64,000 nt of DNA from Perilla frutescens (taxonomy: Eukaryota > Streptophyta > Magnoliopsida > Lamiales > Lamiaceae). Both the position numbers and the translations under genes were made by a program. Below, in pieces: positions 12,544 to 24,802 of the stretch. The stretch lies in contig BRKX01000009.1 in the NCBI GenBank assembly GCA_026008535.1, positions 63,089,720-63,153,719 on the forward strand, given 5' to 3'. The notes under the pieces were generated by a model. The model had not been told where the DNA came from. It did not search any database and saw nothing but the letters and a program-made list of their open reading frames with translations. Numbering within the stretch: the stretch's first letter is position 1; each line of letters starts with the position of its first letter.

Positions 12544-13977
12544 GCAAGCTCTTGAAATAGGAAGAATCAACAAATATGACACTTTTTTTTTCTTTTGAAT
12601 AAATTGGGATTTTTGGCATTATTGGACAAATTATGGAAGTGCAAGTTTAATTTATTTTTTTTTGCTTTGTTTGATATGCCATGGGCTCATATTGAGCCTA
12701 TAATCTAATGTCTTGTTTGTTTGGAATATCGAAACTCTTGATAATGCAATGACCCAACGTCCATTCGACACAAATTGTCTATTTACATATCACACGTTCA
12801 TTGTGGGATATATATTTAATAAAGAAACCGGCGATATAAAATACTTATGTAAAATAGATCCAACAAGTTCTGCAAACTAAGTTGAAATGAACGGAAAATT
12901 TATTTTAAAACATATTGTAATTGCTAAACTAATTGTGATTTTATCAAACATAAAAATATGTTGCAACTTATCTATAATGTTTGCTGAATCAAGTAAATCA
13001 AAATTTTAATTAGATATGTTTCATATACATGAAAAGATATGTTCAATATTTTATTTTTTTAATAATTTATATAATATAACTGAAAATTCTTATCGTAATG
13101 TATATGATATATATGATAGATAGCATGAGTGATAATTGAAAATACTAGGATAACACATTAATTGTCATATTTTCATATTTTCTTGATTGTTCCAAAAAAA
13201 ATAGACAATCTTTTAATTTCAAACACCTCTAAACCTACTAATTTTTTTAAGGAAAATAAATTGGGGAAAAAACCTCATAGCAGATGAAGAAACACATATG
13301 GATGTTTTTTTTTTCTAAAACTAAAATGATATTCTAGACCATCAAGATATTATTTATAATATTTCACATTATTCAAATTTCAACAAAGCATCAGGTGATC
13401 TTCAAGTCACAAATTTTTATTTCTCATCCTACACTCCTAACTTTCAACAAAATTTAAATATCCTAATGGGATTTCCTCTCCATTATTATCTTAGCAGATT
13501 TTCAGAATTTTCATTCAATGCTGAAAATTTCATCCAAAATGTAACGATAACGACCATTTATATCTTCATGCATTTTTTTCTTCAATTTGCACTAAACACT
13601 ACTTATAATATGTTTCTATTTCTAATTAAATATTTCCAATTAAAAATTATAAATAAATTTACTTAAAGAAAAATTTATAATTATGAATTATATGAAGAAG
13701 ATGCCGTTCATCATTTTTATTAATTTATTTGGTAAATGAAAAAATAATTATTCTACTATATATAAAAAATACACACCACGAATCTGCATGTTAGTTAAGA
13801 CAAATATTTAGCACACTTTTCCATTTTTACTGTGTAACAGTTTTCAAATAAAAAATTACCATCTATTTAGACTTGAAATACGTATAAATGACTACTCTTC
13901 TTGATCTATTCCAAGCAGCTAGCCATAACTTCTAAACCTAATATTGAAAATTTTAAAGGAATTAAAACGCAGAGAAT

Positions 13978-14383
13978 ATGAATAGCTTTGCTCTCACCTC
14001 CATGCTTTGTCTAGCAGTTCTCCTTCCTTTGTTCGTCCCGTCTCTATCTCAAGGTGAGACTCAATTACATGTCCTTCTAATCATGAAATTTCATCACTCG
14101 ATTAATTATGCTAAATTACGATGTTATTTATCATATATTCTGTATATGCATGCGTTTTATATTTATTCTAACCCTATTGTTATTCTTACGTTTTTTAGGG
14201 CAACCGAAATTTTGTCTAGCTCCAGATATTCCTAGAAAGGGCTCATGTGGTAGTAATGGATTGAGAGAATGCGTTTTGTTAGTTTTGGGGCAGTATCCAA
14301 CAAGCAAGATGCCCTCTAAAATTCGTTGTGTTGATGTAGGAAAAAATAAAAGCAAATGCACTAGCTCTATTGTTTGTGGCTAA
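13978..14383 (+). CDS. Defensin-like secreted cysteine-rich peptide, copy 3
   Basis: Exons are 13978-14053 and 14199-14383. The product is 86 residues with the same signal peptide and six-cysteine pattern as copy 2. As far as I can see the predicted protein is identical to copy 2, including CLAP and YPT. The TATA box is at 13883-13888 (TATAAA). The 3' flank is intact for about 290 bp and then interrupted by element A at 14672, so the gene itself was spared. Confidence 0.85.
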
Positions 14384-14671
14384 GCAAGCTCTTGAAAAAG
14401 GAAGAATCAACAAATATGACACTTTTTTTTTCTTTTGAATAAATTGGGATTTTCGGCATTATTGGACAAATTATGGAAGTGCAAGTTTTTTTTTTTTGCT
14501 TTGTTTGATATGCCATGGGCTTATATTGAGCCTATAATCTAATGTCTTGTTTGTTTGGAAAATCGAAACTCTTGATAATGCAATGACCCAACGTCCATTC
14601 GACACACACTGTCTATTTACATATCACACGTTCAATGTGGGATATATATTTAATAAAGAAACTGACGATAT

Positions 14672-14964
14672 TGTCACGACCCCACATTAATATCTGATTA
14701 ATATGAAGTGTGACTGGCACGATTCGACCCCAATGAAGGATGGATCAAGACGCGAATCGGAAATAATTAAATAAGAAAGTGAACTACTATCTTCCCGGAT
14801 CGATATTTGGTCTGAGAACTCTAATTCCAGACTAATTTTAAGTACTCACAAATGACTGAATAATAATAGTACTCAAATGATTATCGAGTTATGGGACTTG
14901 TCCAGAACAAAAGTTGAAATATTGGACTTGTGATATAACTGAGTTGCGGAAGCAAAAGAAAGAC

Positions 14965-15041
<77 letters not shown>

Positions 15042-18000
15042 AAGGTCATCTGAGCCTTGCACCAAAAGAACTCCACTCTCAGCACTTCTCCCTTCCACAC
15101 CAGCTCAACCTGCACATTTAAAAACAAACATGCAGGGCTGAGTACAAGGGTACTCAGTGAACACATTGCCAAAAATATTTCTGAACTGAAAACTCATTTT
15201 CTTGTCATGCATCTGAGTAAACACACATGGGTTTTATCTAAAAAGGCCCTATGTTTTACTAAATCACTTTTTGTTTTTGAGCGCTCTTTTTTGTTGTATG
15301 ATCATCCATATCCCACTGAAAGTCGAGGAATAGATCCGCTCAGCCTTTTCCACGAACGTCGGGGAATAGCTCCGCTCAGTCTTTTCCCTCGAACACTTAA
15401 CATAACTAAATGTCGAAGAATAGCTCCGCTCAGCCTTTTCCACGAACATTTAGCATCTTCGATGTCTTAGTCAGAAATAGCTCCGCTCAGCCTTTCCCTC
15501 TTTCTAATATCACTGACCCAAGTGTACACTAACCTCGGTTAACACGCTAAGTTAGCACGAGGCCCGATCGATTTAAGAGTTAGAAAGCCCCTTGCGAGCT
15601 AACTAAATATGGATAAGGATATCATACAAAATAAAAGATTTTATGCATGACAATAATTTATTTGCATTAGAATAATTAACTGCGGGTGAGTAAAAACTCA
15701 AATCATTATTTGGACTAAGAGTCCGTTGAAAAGAAAGCCCACTTTTCACCAATGTTTTAATACTTGAAACTGCAGCTGCTAGTTCCTCACTGGTCTTATC
15801 CCTTACGGATCTTCTAGCCTTCAATATATAAAAATATACTTAGCATGTTGATCCTAAATCTGACAGGACTCAACACGACACGAAGGCCTATTAGAGTCTA
15901 GTATCCGTTCTAAATTTTCTCTTAGCTTAAGGGTTAATCTCAACCCTAGCTATTAAACATCTTAAGGCCTACATCATCATCATTTAAGGTATCAAAAATA
16001 CCTTAACATAATCACAACTAGATTCTAGGAACAAGGTCATCACCAAGTTCGTAGACAAAACAACGTTCTGCACAACGTCTATCTTTGAAAACAATTCTGT
16101 TTTGACTCGATAAGATGCAGGGGATGAGCCATACACTGATGGAAAGCCACAGAAGTCTAGTTTATGTCCAAATTTACGGAGCATCATGATGATAACTAAT
16201 GAAAAAGTTATGACCGATTTACTAGAAGCTGGCAGAACTGCCAGAATTTCTGAAAACGAACTCGTGATCGGACTTTAAAGATTTTTCACGATCGATTCAG
16301 AAAGAGTTATGGACTGAGCCATATACCAATAGAAATCCACGGAAGTCTAGTATTTTTAAAAATTTATAGTGGCTCAAGATGATAACAAATGAAACAGATA
16401 TACCCATTTTACTGAAAGGTGACAGAACTGCCATAACTTCCTGAAAACAGAAACATGACCCAACTTTGCCGATTTTTAATAATTTACCTAGAAAGAATTA
16501 GAAAATGAGACATATACCATTGGAAAGCCACTTAAGTCTAGTTTCCGACAAAATTTACAACGTCTCAATATGATGTCTAACGAGGGAGTTATGCTTCTTT
16601 TACTGAAGGGTGGCGAAACTGCCAAACCAAGCTGCGCAGCACGCCGTCTGCGCGAACTCCAAACGACTCCGAATCAGTCAGCTGGTTCCCAGAACTGATC
16701 AGCCAGCTGGTTAGCAGAACTGATCAGCCAGCTGGTACCCAGAACTGATTAGCCAGCTGGTTACCAGAACTGATCAGCCAGCTGGTTACCAGAACTGATC
16801 AGCCAGCTGGTTACCAGCACTGATCAGCCAGCTGGTTCGCTTCATCAGTTCGTTAACCGAACTGATGGATTTCAGTTCGGAACTGATTTGCCTAAGCTAG
16901 GACTGATTTATTTTAGTTCAGATACCAAGCTTTCATCACCTCAAAACATCTCAAACTGGACTACACATGCTTGCACATAACCAACTAATTTTCTAAACAT
17001 TAACGTTATTTAAAACACCAAAAATCTACACATATACTTCTTAAGCTTAGATCTGAAAATAGATGACTAAAAAGCTCATGGTTTTCGAAAATACCTTTTT
17101 AAAATAATAAAAGAGAAGAGTTGGAAGAAGCTTGAAAGAGATGGACGACTGAAACAAAGCTTCCAACGATGATGCCGGAAACCCAACGGTGAAGAGCGGA
17201 TGAAGGATAGCTTGAGCTCTTCTCGACAAGGCTGTAACTTCTTACTTCTACCACTCTCTCTCTCTCTCTCTCAAAAATTTGTGCAGAAAATGGAGAGGAA
17301 GAAATGAGGAGTTGCTGTGTTTCCCCTCCCTCTTTCTCGAAAATTTTATGGCAAATGAAGGAGTGAAATGGAATGAAGAAATAAGTTGGATGCCTTGCCC
17401 TTTTCTCTCTCTCAACCTCTACGTAAATGCTTGGGTAAGGCTTTACCATTAAATAAGAGTAGGCTAGGCTGCAGATTTCCCCTTTTTCCCATTAGAGCCA
17501 CAAGAGCTTTAGGTAGTATGGCTTGGCTTTTGGGGAACAAGGAAATAAAGATGTGGGGCATGGGGTGAGGTGAGGGAAAAAGCATGCCTTGGGTTGACTA
17601 TCGTGATATTTTCCGTCTTCGGAAAAATCCCGAACTTAAACCGATATTGCTAAGAATAATTCACTTACTTTAAAACAATAATTTATCTAAAATTATTTGG
17701 TTTTAAAATACCACTTTGAAATACTGGTTTTAAATTTCTCGACCGTTAAAACATCCGAACTGGAGAATATCTAATTCTCTCGAATTTTAAATCACCATGT
17801 TTAAATTATCTGAATTTAAACATTAATGATTGGAGAATATCTGATTCTCCTAGTCCTAAAAATATTTATCAGAATATCTAATTCACGATAAACACACACC
17901 GCAAATTTAAAAGAACAGGAATTGAATTTATCTGAAATTGCAATTCCGATTTTCCATAACTAAAAAGAGGATTAAACCCCAACTGGAATAATTAATTCAC

Positions 18001-18139
18001 CTATGAGAATTAATTGATCGTGAATTCCATGGAACTTAACGGATACTTTCGACCCTAATCTGACTTGAAATTATTATACTAAATAGTAATTTCAACAATT
18101 AACTGCAATTAAGCAGTAATTAATTTACGGGGTATTACA
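14672..18139 (-). mobile_element. Element A, LTR1 (3' LTR in element sense)
   Basis: On the plus strand it starts TGTCACGACC and ends GGGTATTACA, giving TG...CA ends. The left flank 14667-14671 reads GATAT. It is directly followed by the polypurine tract at 18140. Inside are an (AAT)n run at about 14965-15040, four copies of a GAATAGCTCCGCTCAGCC block (about 15327-15500), three diverged repeats of about 185 bp (about 16135-16620), and seven 25-bp repeats (16677-16852). It is 3468 bp, longer than LTR2 because of repeat differences and a stretch of about 155 bp missing from LTR2. Confidence 0.85.
16677..16852. repeat. 25-bp tandem repeat in LTR1, seven copies
   Basis: The unit has the form CAGAACTGATCAGCCAGCTG plus GTTAC. 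Each unit holds two perfect 8-bp palindromes, CTGATCAG and CCAGCTGG. The copy number differs from the same array in LTR2 (13 copies). Confidence 0.9.
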
Positions 18140-18153
18140 TTCCATCCCCCTTA
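18140..18153 (-). other. Element A polypurine tract
   Basis: On the minus strand the sequence AAGGGGGATGGAA abuts the start of LTR1 (TGTAATACCCC). This is the expected position for the plus-strand primer of reverse transcription. Confidence 0.8.
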
Positions 18154-18183
18154 AAATAAATTTCATCTCGAAATTTGCATAGC

Positions 18184-21100
18184 TTAGAGAAACAATTCTG
18201 GGTATTTTGCTTTCATCTTATCCTCGAGTTCCCATGTCGCTTCTTCCTGACCATGGTGACTCCATAGGATCTTAACTAAAGGAATAGACTTGTTCCTCAA
18301 CTCCTGGACTTTTCGATCCAAAATGGCTTCTGGTCTCTCTTCATAAGTTAGATCTGGATCTAACTCAATCTCACTGTGCTGGATTACATGCTTGGGATCA
18401 TACACGTATTTTCTTAACTGAGAAACATGAAACACGTTATGAACATTACCAAAACTGGGTGGTAATACCAATCTGTACGCCACTGCGCCTATTCGCTCAA
18501 GGATCTCGTAAGGTCCTATAAAACGTGGTCGTAACTTTCCTTTTACGTCGAATCTTATTATCCCCTTGGAAGGAGATACTTTCAGAAAAAACCTTGTCTC
18601 CTACTGCAAAATGTAAATCTGTACGGCGTTTATCCGCATATGACTTCTGCCGACTCTGGGCTTCTTGAATCCTCTGATGGATTTTTCTGACAATTTCAAT
18701 CATTTCTGACACTAAGTCTGGCCCAAGAATCCTTCGTTCACCCACTTCATCCCAATAAAGTGGTGATTGACACTTTCGCCCATACAACGCTTCGTAAGGC
18801 ACCATATTAATGGTTGCTTGATAGCTATTATTATAGGCGAACTCAATCAACGCTAATATTTCCTCCCAGCTTTCACCCCTGTCTAGGACCACGGTTCTCA
18901 ACATGTCCTCTAATGTTTGGATGGTCCTTTCGGACTGTCCATCCGTTTGTGGGTGAAACACTGTACTGAAATTGAGTTGAGTTCCCAACTCCTTCTGCAA
19001 GCTAATCCAAAATCTTGAGGTAAACTTTGAATCTCTGTCCGATGTTATCGACACCGGAACACCATGAAGGCGTACAATCTCTCTGACATAAATCTGAGCT
19101 AGCTTATTCAATCCATCCGTCACGCGGATTGGAAGGAAATGAGCTGACTTTGTGAGCCTATCAATAATGACCCATATGGCCGTATTCTCTCATCTTGACT
19201 TGGATAGGCCTGTCACAAAATCCATCGCTATGTGTTCCCACTTCGACTCGAGAATCTCTAACGGTTGTAGCGTACCATAAGGCCTTTGGTGCAATGCCTT
19301 AACTTGTTGACATGACAAGCATCGCTCAACATAGGAAGCTACGTCCCGTTTCATTCCTTCCCACCAGAATTTCTGCTTCAAATCCTGATACATTTTCGTA
19401 CTTCCCGGGTGTGCTGTATACGGAGTATTGTGAGCCTCGCTCATGATCTCATTTCTGAGCTCAACACAGGGTGGAACACATATCCTATCTTCATAAAGGA
19501 TAGCATTATCTGATGCTTCCTTGAAGCTTTCTATTTTTCCCGATCTGATCTTCAAGCGCATCTCTTCCATGGTTTGATCTTTTCTCTGTGCCTCAATTAT
19601 ATTTTCTCGGAGATCTGGTACAACTACTAATGTTGCCACATGACATACAATCGTCTCAGGTGGGTAAACCACCTCTAGCTGTAAGCTCTCAAAATCCCTG
19701 ATGAGTTTCTTCTCCTGAGTGAGGAGAAAACCCAACCAACTTGTTTTACGACTCAAGGCATCTGCTACCACATTAGCCTTTCCTGGGTGGTAACTGATTC
19801 CACAGTCGTAGTCCTTTACTAATTCGAGCCATCTGCGCTGCTCATATTTAAATCCTTCTGCTCGAAAAGGTACTTCAGACTCTTGTGATCTGTGAAAATC
19901 TCACACCTAACTCCGTATAGGTGGTGTCTCCAGATTTTCAAGGCATGCACTATTGCTGCCAACTCTAAGTCATGCGTAGGATAATTCAACTCGTGAATTC
20001 TTAACTGTCTAGACGTATACGCTATGACTTTACCTTCTTGCATTAGGACACAACCTAATCCATTCTTCGAAGCATCCGTGTAAATCACAAATTCTTTATC
20101 ACTAACTGGAATGGCTAACACTGGAGCAGTTGTTAATCTTTTCTTAAGCTCCTGGAAACTAGCTTCACATTCTTCTGTCCGCTGATACTTGATTCCCTTC
20201 CTTAACAATTGGGTCATTGGCCTCGCTATCTTGGAGAATCCTTCTATGAATCTCCTATAGTATCCAGCTAATCCCAAAAAACTTCTGATTTCATTAGTAG
20301 TAGTTGGAGACTTCCATTCTTGTATTGCCTCTACTTTAGAGGGGTCCACTTTGATTCCTTCTGCTCACACAATGTGCCCAAGAAACATTACTTCCTTCAG
20401 CCAAAGTTCGCACTTACTGAATTTGGCGTAAAGCCTTTCTTTTCTTAGTGTTTCTAACACTGTCCTCAGATGTTCTGCATGATCTGATTCATTCCTGGAG
20501 TAGATGAGAATATCATCTATGAATATAAGGACAAACTTATCTAAGAATGGATGAAACACCCTATTCATTAGATCCATGAATACTATTGGGGCATTTGTCA
20601 ATCCGAACGGCATTACCATAAACTCGTAATGACCATACCGGGTTTGAAAAGCTGTCTTGGGTATATCTTCTGAATTGATCTTTAACTGATGATACCCAGA
20701 CCTTAGGTCAATTTTTGAGAATACACTTGCCCCCTTGAGCTGATCAGAAAGATCATCAATCCTTGGCAACGGATACTTGTTCTTCAATGTCAGCTTATTC
20801 AGCTCACGGTATTCTATGCACATCCTCAATGTGCCATCCTTCTTCTTCACAAACAAGACTGGTGCTCCTCATGGTGACGCACTAGGTCGGATAAAACCTA
20901 GGTCTAATAACTCTTGAAGTTGAATCTTGAGTTCTTGCAACTCTTTTGGGGCCATCCTTTACGGAGCTTTTAAAATCAGACTCGCTCCCGGTTCCAAATC
21001 TATTACAAACTCGACTTGCCGGTTCGGTGGCAATCTTGGCAATTTTTCTGGAAAAACGTCTGCAAACTCTTGCACAACTGGAACATCTTCCATTGTCCTC

Positions 21101-21648
21101 TCTATATCATCTATCTTGTTTAGATAAACCAGGAAAGCTTGATTTCCTCTCTTGATCATCTTCTTGGCCTGCAGTGCTGAAATCATTGGAGTGAACTTTC
21201 CCATTTCTATGCCGTGAAAATTTGTTGGCTTTTCTCCTGGAACTTGGAATGATATCTTCCTTTCGCTGCATAGGATCGTGGCATGATTTTCTGACAACCA
21301 ATCCATTCTTAGGATCACGTCGGTATTCCACATCGGTAGGACACTAAGATTATCAGCCTTAATCCTAGTTGTTCCCAAGTCTATATCTATGTTCGAGCAA
21401 ACATGAGTCGTAGTCATGGTTCGGCCAGTTGGTGTTAAAATCTTTTTCTTATGACTAGCTCGTTCAGTTTTAAGCTCTAACTTTTCACAGCATGCTGATG
21501 AAATAAAGGAGTACGATGCTCCAGTATCAAATAAAACAACTAAATGCATGCCATGAAGTTTGCCCATACCTGCAAGATTACCTTTCTGCTTCCCTTTTCC
21601 GGAGGAACTAGGGTTTATTGCATAAGACCTGGGATTTCCTTGCTGCAT
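18184..21648 (-). pseudogene. pol: Element A pol: protease, RT, RNase H, integrase, chromodomain
   Basis: Domains read in order on the minus strand. Protease has DTGASYSFIS (about 21530). RT has KIDLRSGYHQLKI and FIDDILIYS (about 20520). RNase H has YTDASKNGLG and FTDHKSLKYL. Integrase has an HHCC finger (HPGSTKMY..CLSCQ) and the catalytic core (MDFVTGL, TSDRDSKF, HPQTDGQSERT). A C-terminal chromodomain-like region (EERPEAILDRKVQELRNKS..WE) follows. This order and the chromodomain mark a Tekay/Del-type chromovirus. The frame is broken by TGA at 20879-20881, TGA at 20365-20367, a 1-nt loss near 19840, TGA at 19190-19192 and an extra T near 18585. The gene cannot make an intact polyprotein. Confidence 0.9.
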
Positions 21649-21726
21649 CTGCCTATGCTGTTGCTGCTGATACTGTTGTTGCTAACTTTGTTGCCCCGAT
21701 GCCTGCAAAGCCTTTAGCTGCTGAGG

Positions 21727-22866
21727 GTTTCGTCCCTATTGTGCCTTCGGGCAATTCCTCGCATAGTGACCTTCCTGGCCACAGTTATAGCAACTTGTGT
21801 TTATGGCTTGACACATGCCTTGGTGGCGTTTGTTGCACCTTGGGCATAGAGGAATGCTGGGTTGTGATGGCGCAATTCTTCCTTGAGCAGGAGCACTCTG
21901 CTGGCCCTGCTACCTATTTCTCTGCCAAGGCTTTCTGTAATCTTGGTTCATGTTCTGGTTACCTCCATTATTCCACTTTCTCTTCCCTTGGAAGTTCTGT
22001 GATGGAGTCCTGGTTGGTGCTGGTGCTGAAGTAGGTATTGGAGCTGATACTGGGGCCTTTCTTTCTTCAGGCATTACTGCTTGGATGTCCAATGTCCTAT
22101 TCAACGACTCAGCATAGGTTCGGTCTTCCCGACTTGCCAAAGACATGGCAATCTCATGCCTCAGTCCTGATCTGAACTTAGATGCCATCTTCTCGTCAGT
22201 ATCTACCTGAAGAGGTGCATACCATGATAACTCACAGAATACTCGCTCATACTCTGTGACGGACATCTTCCATTGTTTCAGAGTATGAAACTCTGCTTCC
22301 TTCTTGACTCTGAACGTCTTAGGAATGTATTTGTCATAGAATCCATTTTTGAACTGATCCCACGTGTAAGCATCAAGCTGCTTCGGAGTCATGGTCCTCT
22401 TTCTAGACTCCCACCAGAAATCTGCAGATCTGGTTAACTGGAACGCTACACAGGAGAGTCGCCCCTGGTTATCACAGCGAAGGAAATTCTCCGGAGTCAT
22501 GGTCCTCCTTCTAGACTCCCACCAGAAATCTGCAGATCTGGTTAACTGGAACGCTACACAGGAGAGTCGCTCCTGGTTATCACAGCGGAGGAAATTAAAA
22601 ATCTGCTCCATCGCTCGGATCCACGCCTCAGCATCGGCCGGGGTTCCTGCCCCATCAAACGATGAAGGGTTCTGTCGCAGAAAGAACTCCTCAATTATGC
22701 GTTGTGGATATGGGGGAGGTGTCTGCTCTCTTTGTTCCTCGTGTTCTTCTTGTTGTTCTTCCTCCACTCTTTCCTATCTTCCTTGCTTTGGGGGTCTCTC
22801 TCTAGACCTATTTTGTCTAACGGGATTCGCATTCGCATTTCTTCGTGCTGCTCTGGGTGGTACCAT
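21727..22866 (-). pseudogene. gag: Element A gag (capsid and zinc knuckle), with internal duplication
   Basis: The likely start is the ATG at 22866 (MVPPRAARRNANANPVRQ). An in-frame TAG lies at 22774-22776, and another TAG at 21910-21912 separates capsid from the nucleocapsid zinc knuckle CYNCGQEGHYARNC (about 21745-21790). The capsid region has the usual retrotransposon gag features: FDGAGTPADAEAWIRAMEQIF, SADFWWES and YDKYIPKTFR. A 36-residue stretch (RCDN..RTMTP) is repeated in tandem and in frame, a 108-bp DNA duplication at about 22391-22606. Downstream the frame enters protease. Confidence 0.85.
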
Positions 22867-23014
22867 TCTGCAAATTATAACTTCAATTTATAATTAATAA
22901 CTAGGCCACTGCCCACCGTTGTATAATAACTCATGCTTTAACTGATCCTTAACATATCTTGAGCATGCAAAACGCGTTGAACTCTGAAGCATATTCAACA
23001 ACCGTTCTAGTCTT

Positions 23015-23052
<38 letters not shown>

Positions 23053-23280
23053 TAGGAAAATCACCTCCAGCAAGGTCTTACAACTACATTTCCTAATGCA
23101 TGGGTTCTGCAAAAACCAGCCATGCCTGGATGACAGAATGCTTACAAGCTACGTATTCTTGTCTCAAAAGGTGGGAATACCTAAGTCCCAAGAATGGTCC
23201 TCTAGGGAACACATTCAACTACATAACAAAATAGATAGTCGTCCTAATACAAAATACACTATCATAGCACAAAAGCTAAT
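22867..23280. other. Spacer between leader ORF and gag of element A
   Basis: About 410 bp of non-coding DNA with a (TA)n run at about 23016-23052. No ORF of note and no splice signals that I would trust. Confidence 0.5.
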
Positions 23281-24075
23281 CTAGTCAGACGAGCTACTGG
23301 CCGACCGACCATCCTGGATCCTCTGAGTACCATCTCCCTCCTCTGGCTGTGAATCCTCTGAGGGATCCTCCTCTGACTCCTCCCCAACTGCCAGTACTAG
23401 ACGGCCTGCAGCTGCTGCACCTCCGTCATTAGCTTCCTGGCAGCGCACCTCGTGCACAATCTCTATGGTCCTCTTCGGCGAACCTATTACTGTCTGGCGC
23501 TTCCTGGGAGGAAGCTCATCATCTGTATCTCCCGAGACTGCTCGTCTCACTCGCGAGGGTCCAACCTCCTCATCATTCCTGCATCCCTGATGTGGCAGGA
23601 GATCAGCGTCCACATGTACTGCTGACTCTGGAGGTGGTGCTGCATGTGCTGCGAAAACGGGAGGAACAAGACGATCATAAACTCCCCTAGGTGGCTCATC
23701 CCTGAGAAGATAGCCATGCATCTGAGCATATGGGCCTGGAGGAGGTACACGCTGAGTAAGGTACTGATGCATGAGTAGGGCGATAAACTCAGGCAAATTC
23801 GCCATCAGCTCAAAAGTCTGAGAGTGCTGGCATATGTAATAGTATGAGGCCTCCGTCGCCCATCCACGCCACAACTGTGGAAGCACTCTAAGCAGGCGAT
23901 GAATACCCTCCACATGACTGAGCCTCGCATGCAACCATAGCTCGTGGTAGCGCGACAAGAACCCTGCTAGGGTCTCCCCGCTCTGTGGCTCACAAGTCCT
24001 GAACCAAAAGGTATACTGTGCTACGGATATCGGATGGGGTACACTCTTCCTTGCCGTACATCTCTGTCCCGCCAT
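23281..24075 (-). CDS. Leader ORF of element A, unknown function (264 aa)
   Basis: An uninterrupted minus-strand ORF from ATG 24075 (MAGQRCTARKSVPHPISV) to TAG 23281 lies upstream of gag in the same orientation. An in-frame ATG at 24111 would add 12 residues. Residues 1-105 are rich in W, Y and L (FWFRTCEPQSGETLAGFL, HELWLHARL, LPQLWRGWATEASYYY) and look like an alpha-helical globular domain. The middle is proline-rich, followed by a basic PPRKRQ patch and an acidic, serine-rich tail (EESEEDPSEDSQPEE). It remains open while gag and pol carry several stops. The GETLAGFLSRYHELW stretch faintly recalls capsid domains, but I do not recognise the family. It could be a second gag-like gene, a captured host fragment or a regulatory protein. 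Confidence 0.6.
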   Translation of the reverse strand: MAGQRCTARKSVPHPISVAQYTFWFRTCEPQSGETLAGFLSRYHELWLHARLSHVEGIHRLLRVLPQLWRGWATEASYYYICQHSQTFELMANLPEFIALLMHQYLTQRVPPPGPYAQMHGYLLRDEPPRGVYDRLVPPVFAAHAAPPPESAVHVDADLLPHQGCRNDEEVGPSRVRRAVSGDTDDELPPRKRQTVIGSPKRTIEIVHEVRCQEANDGGAAAAGRLVLAVGEESEEDPSEDSQPEEGDGTQRIQDGRSASSSSD

Positions 24076-24234
24076 CTGAAATATAAAGGAGAATCTCTGT
24101 GAGAAACTCATTTATATAGACACGCCTAAAAAAATACACATACAACCGTATTATGACTCGAATATTCTTAACTCCTTTAACCATTCCCAACCAACTCTCG
24201 AAACATCTTCTGGAAAATCCTGAACTCTTAAACT

Positions 24235-24555
24235 CTATTTCAAGGCGCCAACTTGAAATAGAAAACGTTTGGCTACTTTTCAAGTTTCTAACTTGAAAAC
24301 TCTAAACCTACTATTTGAGATGCTGACTTAAATACTGAAGTTTTACCTCGAGATGCTAACTCGAGATAAAAATTTTGAGGTTACCCTTTTCGAGACGCTG
24401 ACTCGAAAAGTAAAATATCTGATGGATCTAGTTCGAGATGCTGACTCGAACTAAAATTTTCAAGATTCTATCTTGAAGGTTCCTGGACTGATTTATTTGA
24501 GACGTTGACTCAAAATAAATTCGGCTCGAGGTTTCGAAACGCTAATTCGCAAACC
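24235..24555 (-). repeat. Hairpin array I: nine stem-loops with 7-nt loops
   Basis: Nine inverted repeats follow each other every 28-44 bp, each with a 7-nt loop. Plus-strand arms and loops: 24235-24261 (10-bp stem, loop GCGCCAA), 24277-24299 (8 bp, TTTCTAA), 24313-24333 (ATGCTGA), 24347-24365 (ATGCTAA), 24386-24410 (9 bp, ACGCTGA), 24429-24453 (9 bp, ATGCTGA), 24457-24479 (ATTCTAT), 24491-24520 (11 bp with one bulge, ACGTTGA), 24530-24555 (one bulge, ACGCTAA). Stems differ in sequence, but pairing is kept. In element sense the loops read close to TYAGCRT. Confidence 0.85.
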
Positions 24556-24802
24556 TTACTCAAACGAGGACTTGATGCACCAGCTACTGGAATGGGAATT
24601 CCTGATCATCATGCCTCTTGAAACTGGATCTGCTTCTGAAACTTGTCTTTTTCCTTCAAGTTCTTAGACTTGCTGAATTTCTTCATCAGGTTCCAATGGC
24701 TGAGTCTTTACTTAGTGAAAGCCATCTTAAAGGGAACTAAGGTAATCTAGATTCCTCTAAATTCCTCTACGTTCTCTGAGGCTTAAATTCATGAAGCAAC
24801 CT
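24556..24802. other. Link between the two hairpin arrays
   Basis: Non-coding leader DNA. One possible extra hairpin (CAAGT-TCTTAG-ACTTG, 24657-24672) is seen. Otherwise nothing stands out. Confidence 0.4.

Larger units (their letters stand above)
9710..14671 (+). repeat. Left part of the tandem 1.84-kb array, units 1-3
   Basis: Three direct repeats place the peptide gene at 10299, 12138 and 13978, a period of 1839-1840 bp. Identity covers the promoter, both exons, the intron and the 3' flank. Unit 3 is cut at 14671 by the insertion of element A, within GACGATAT of its 3' flank. Confidence 0.95.

Noticed and set aside
14873..15172. Poly-Asn, poly-Leu and poly-Tyr ORFs in the LTRs of element A
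   Set aside because: They are all readings of one (AAT)n microsatellite within an LTR.
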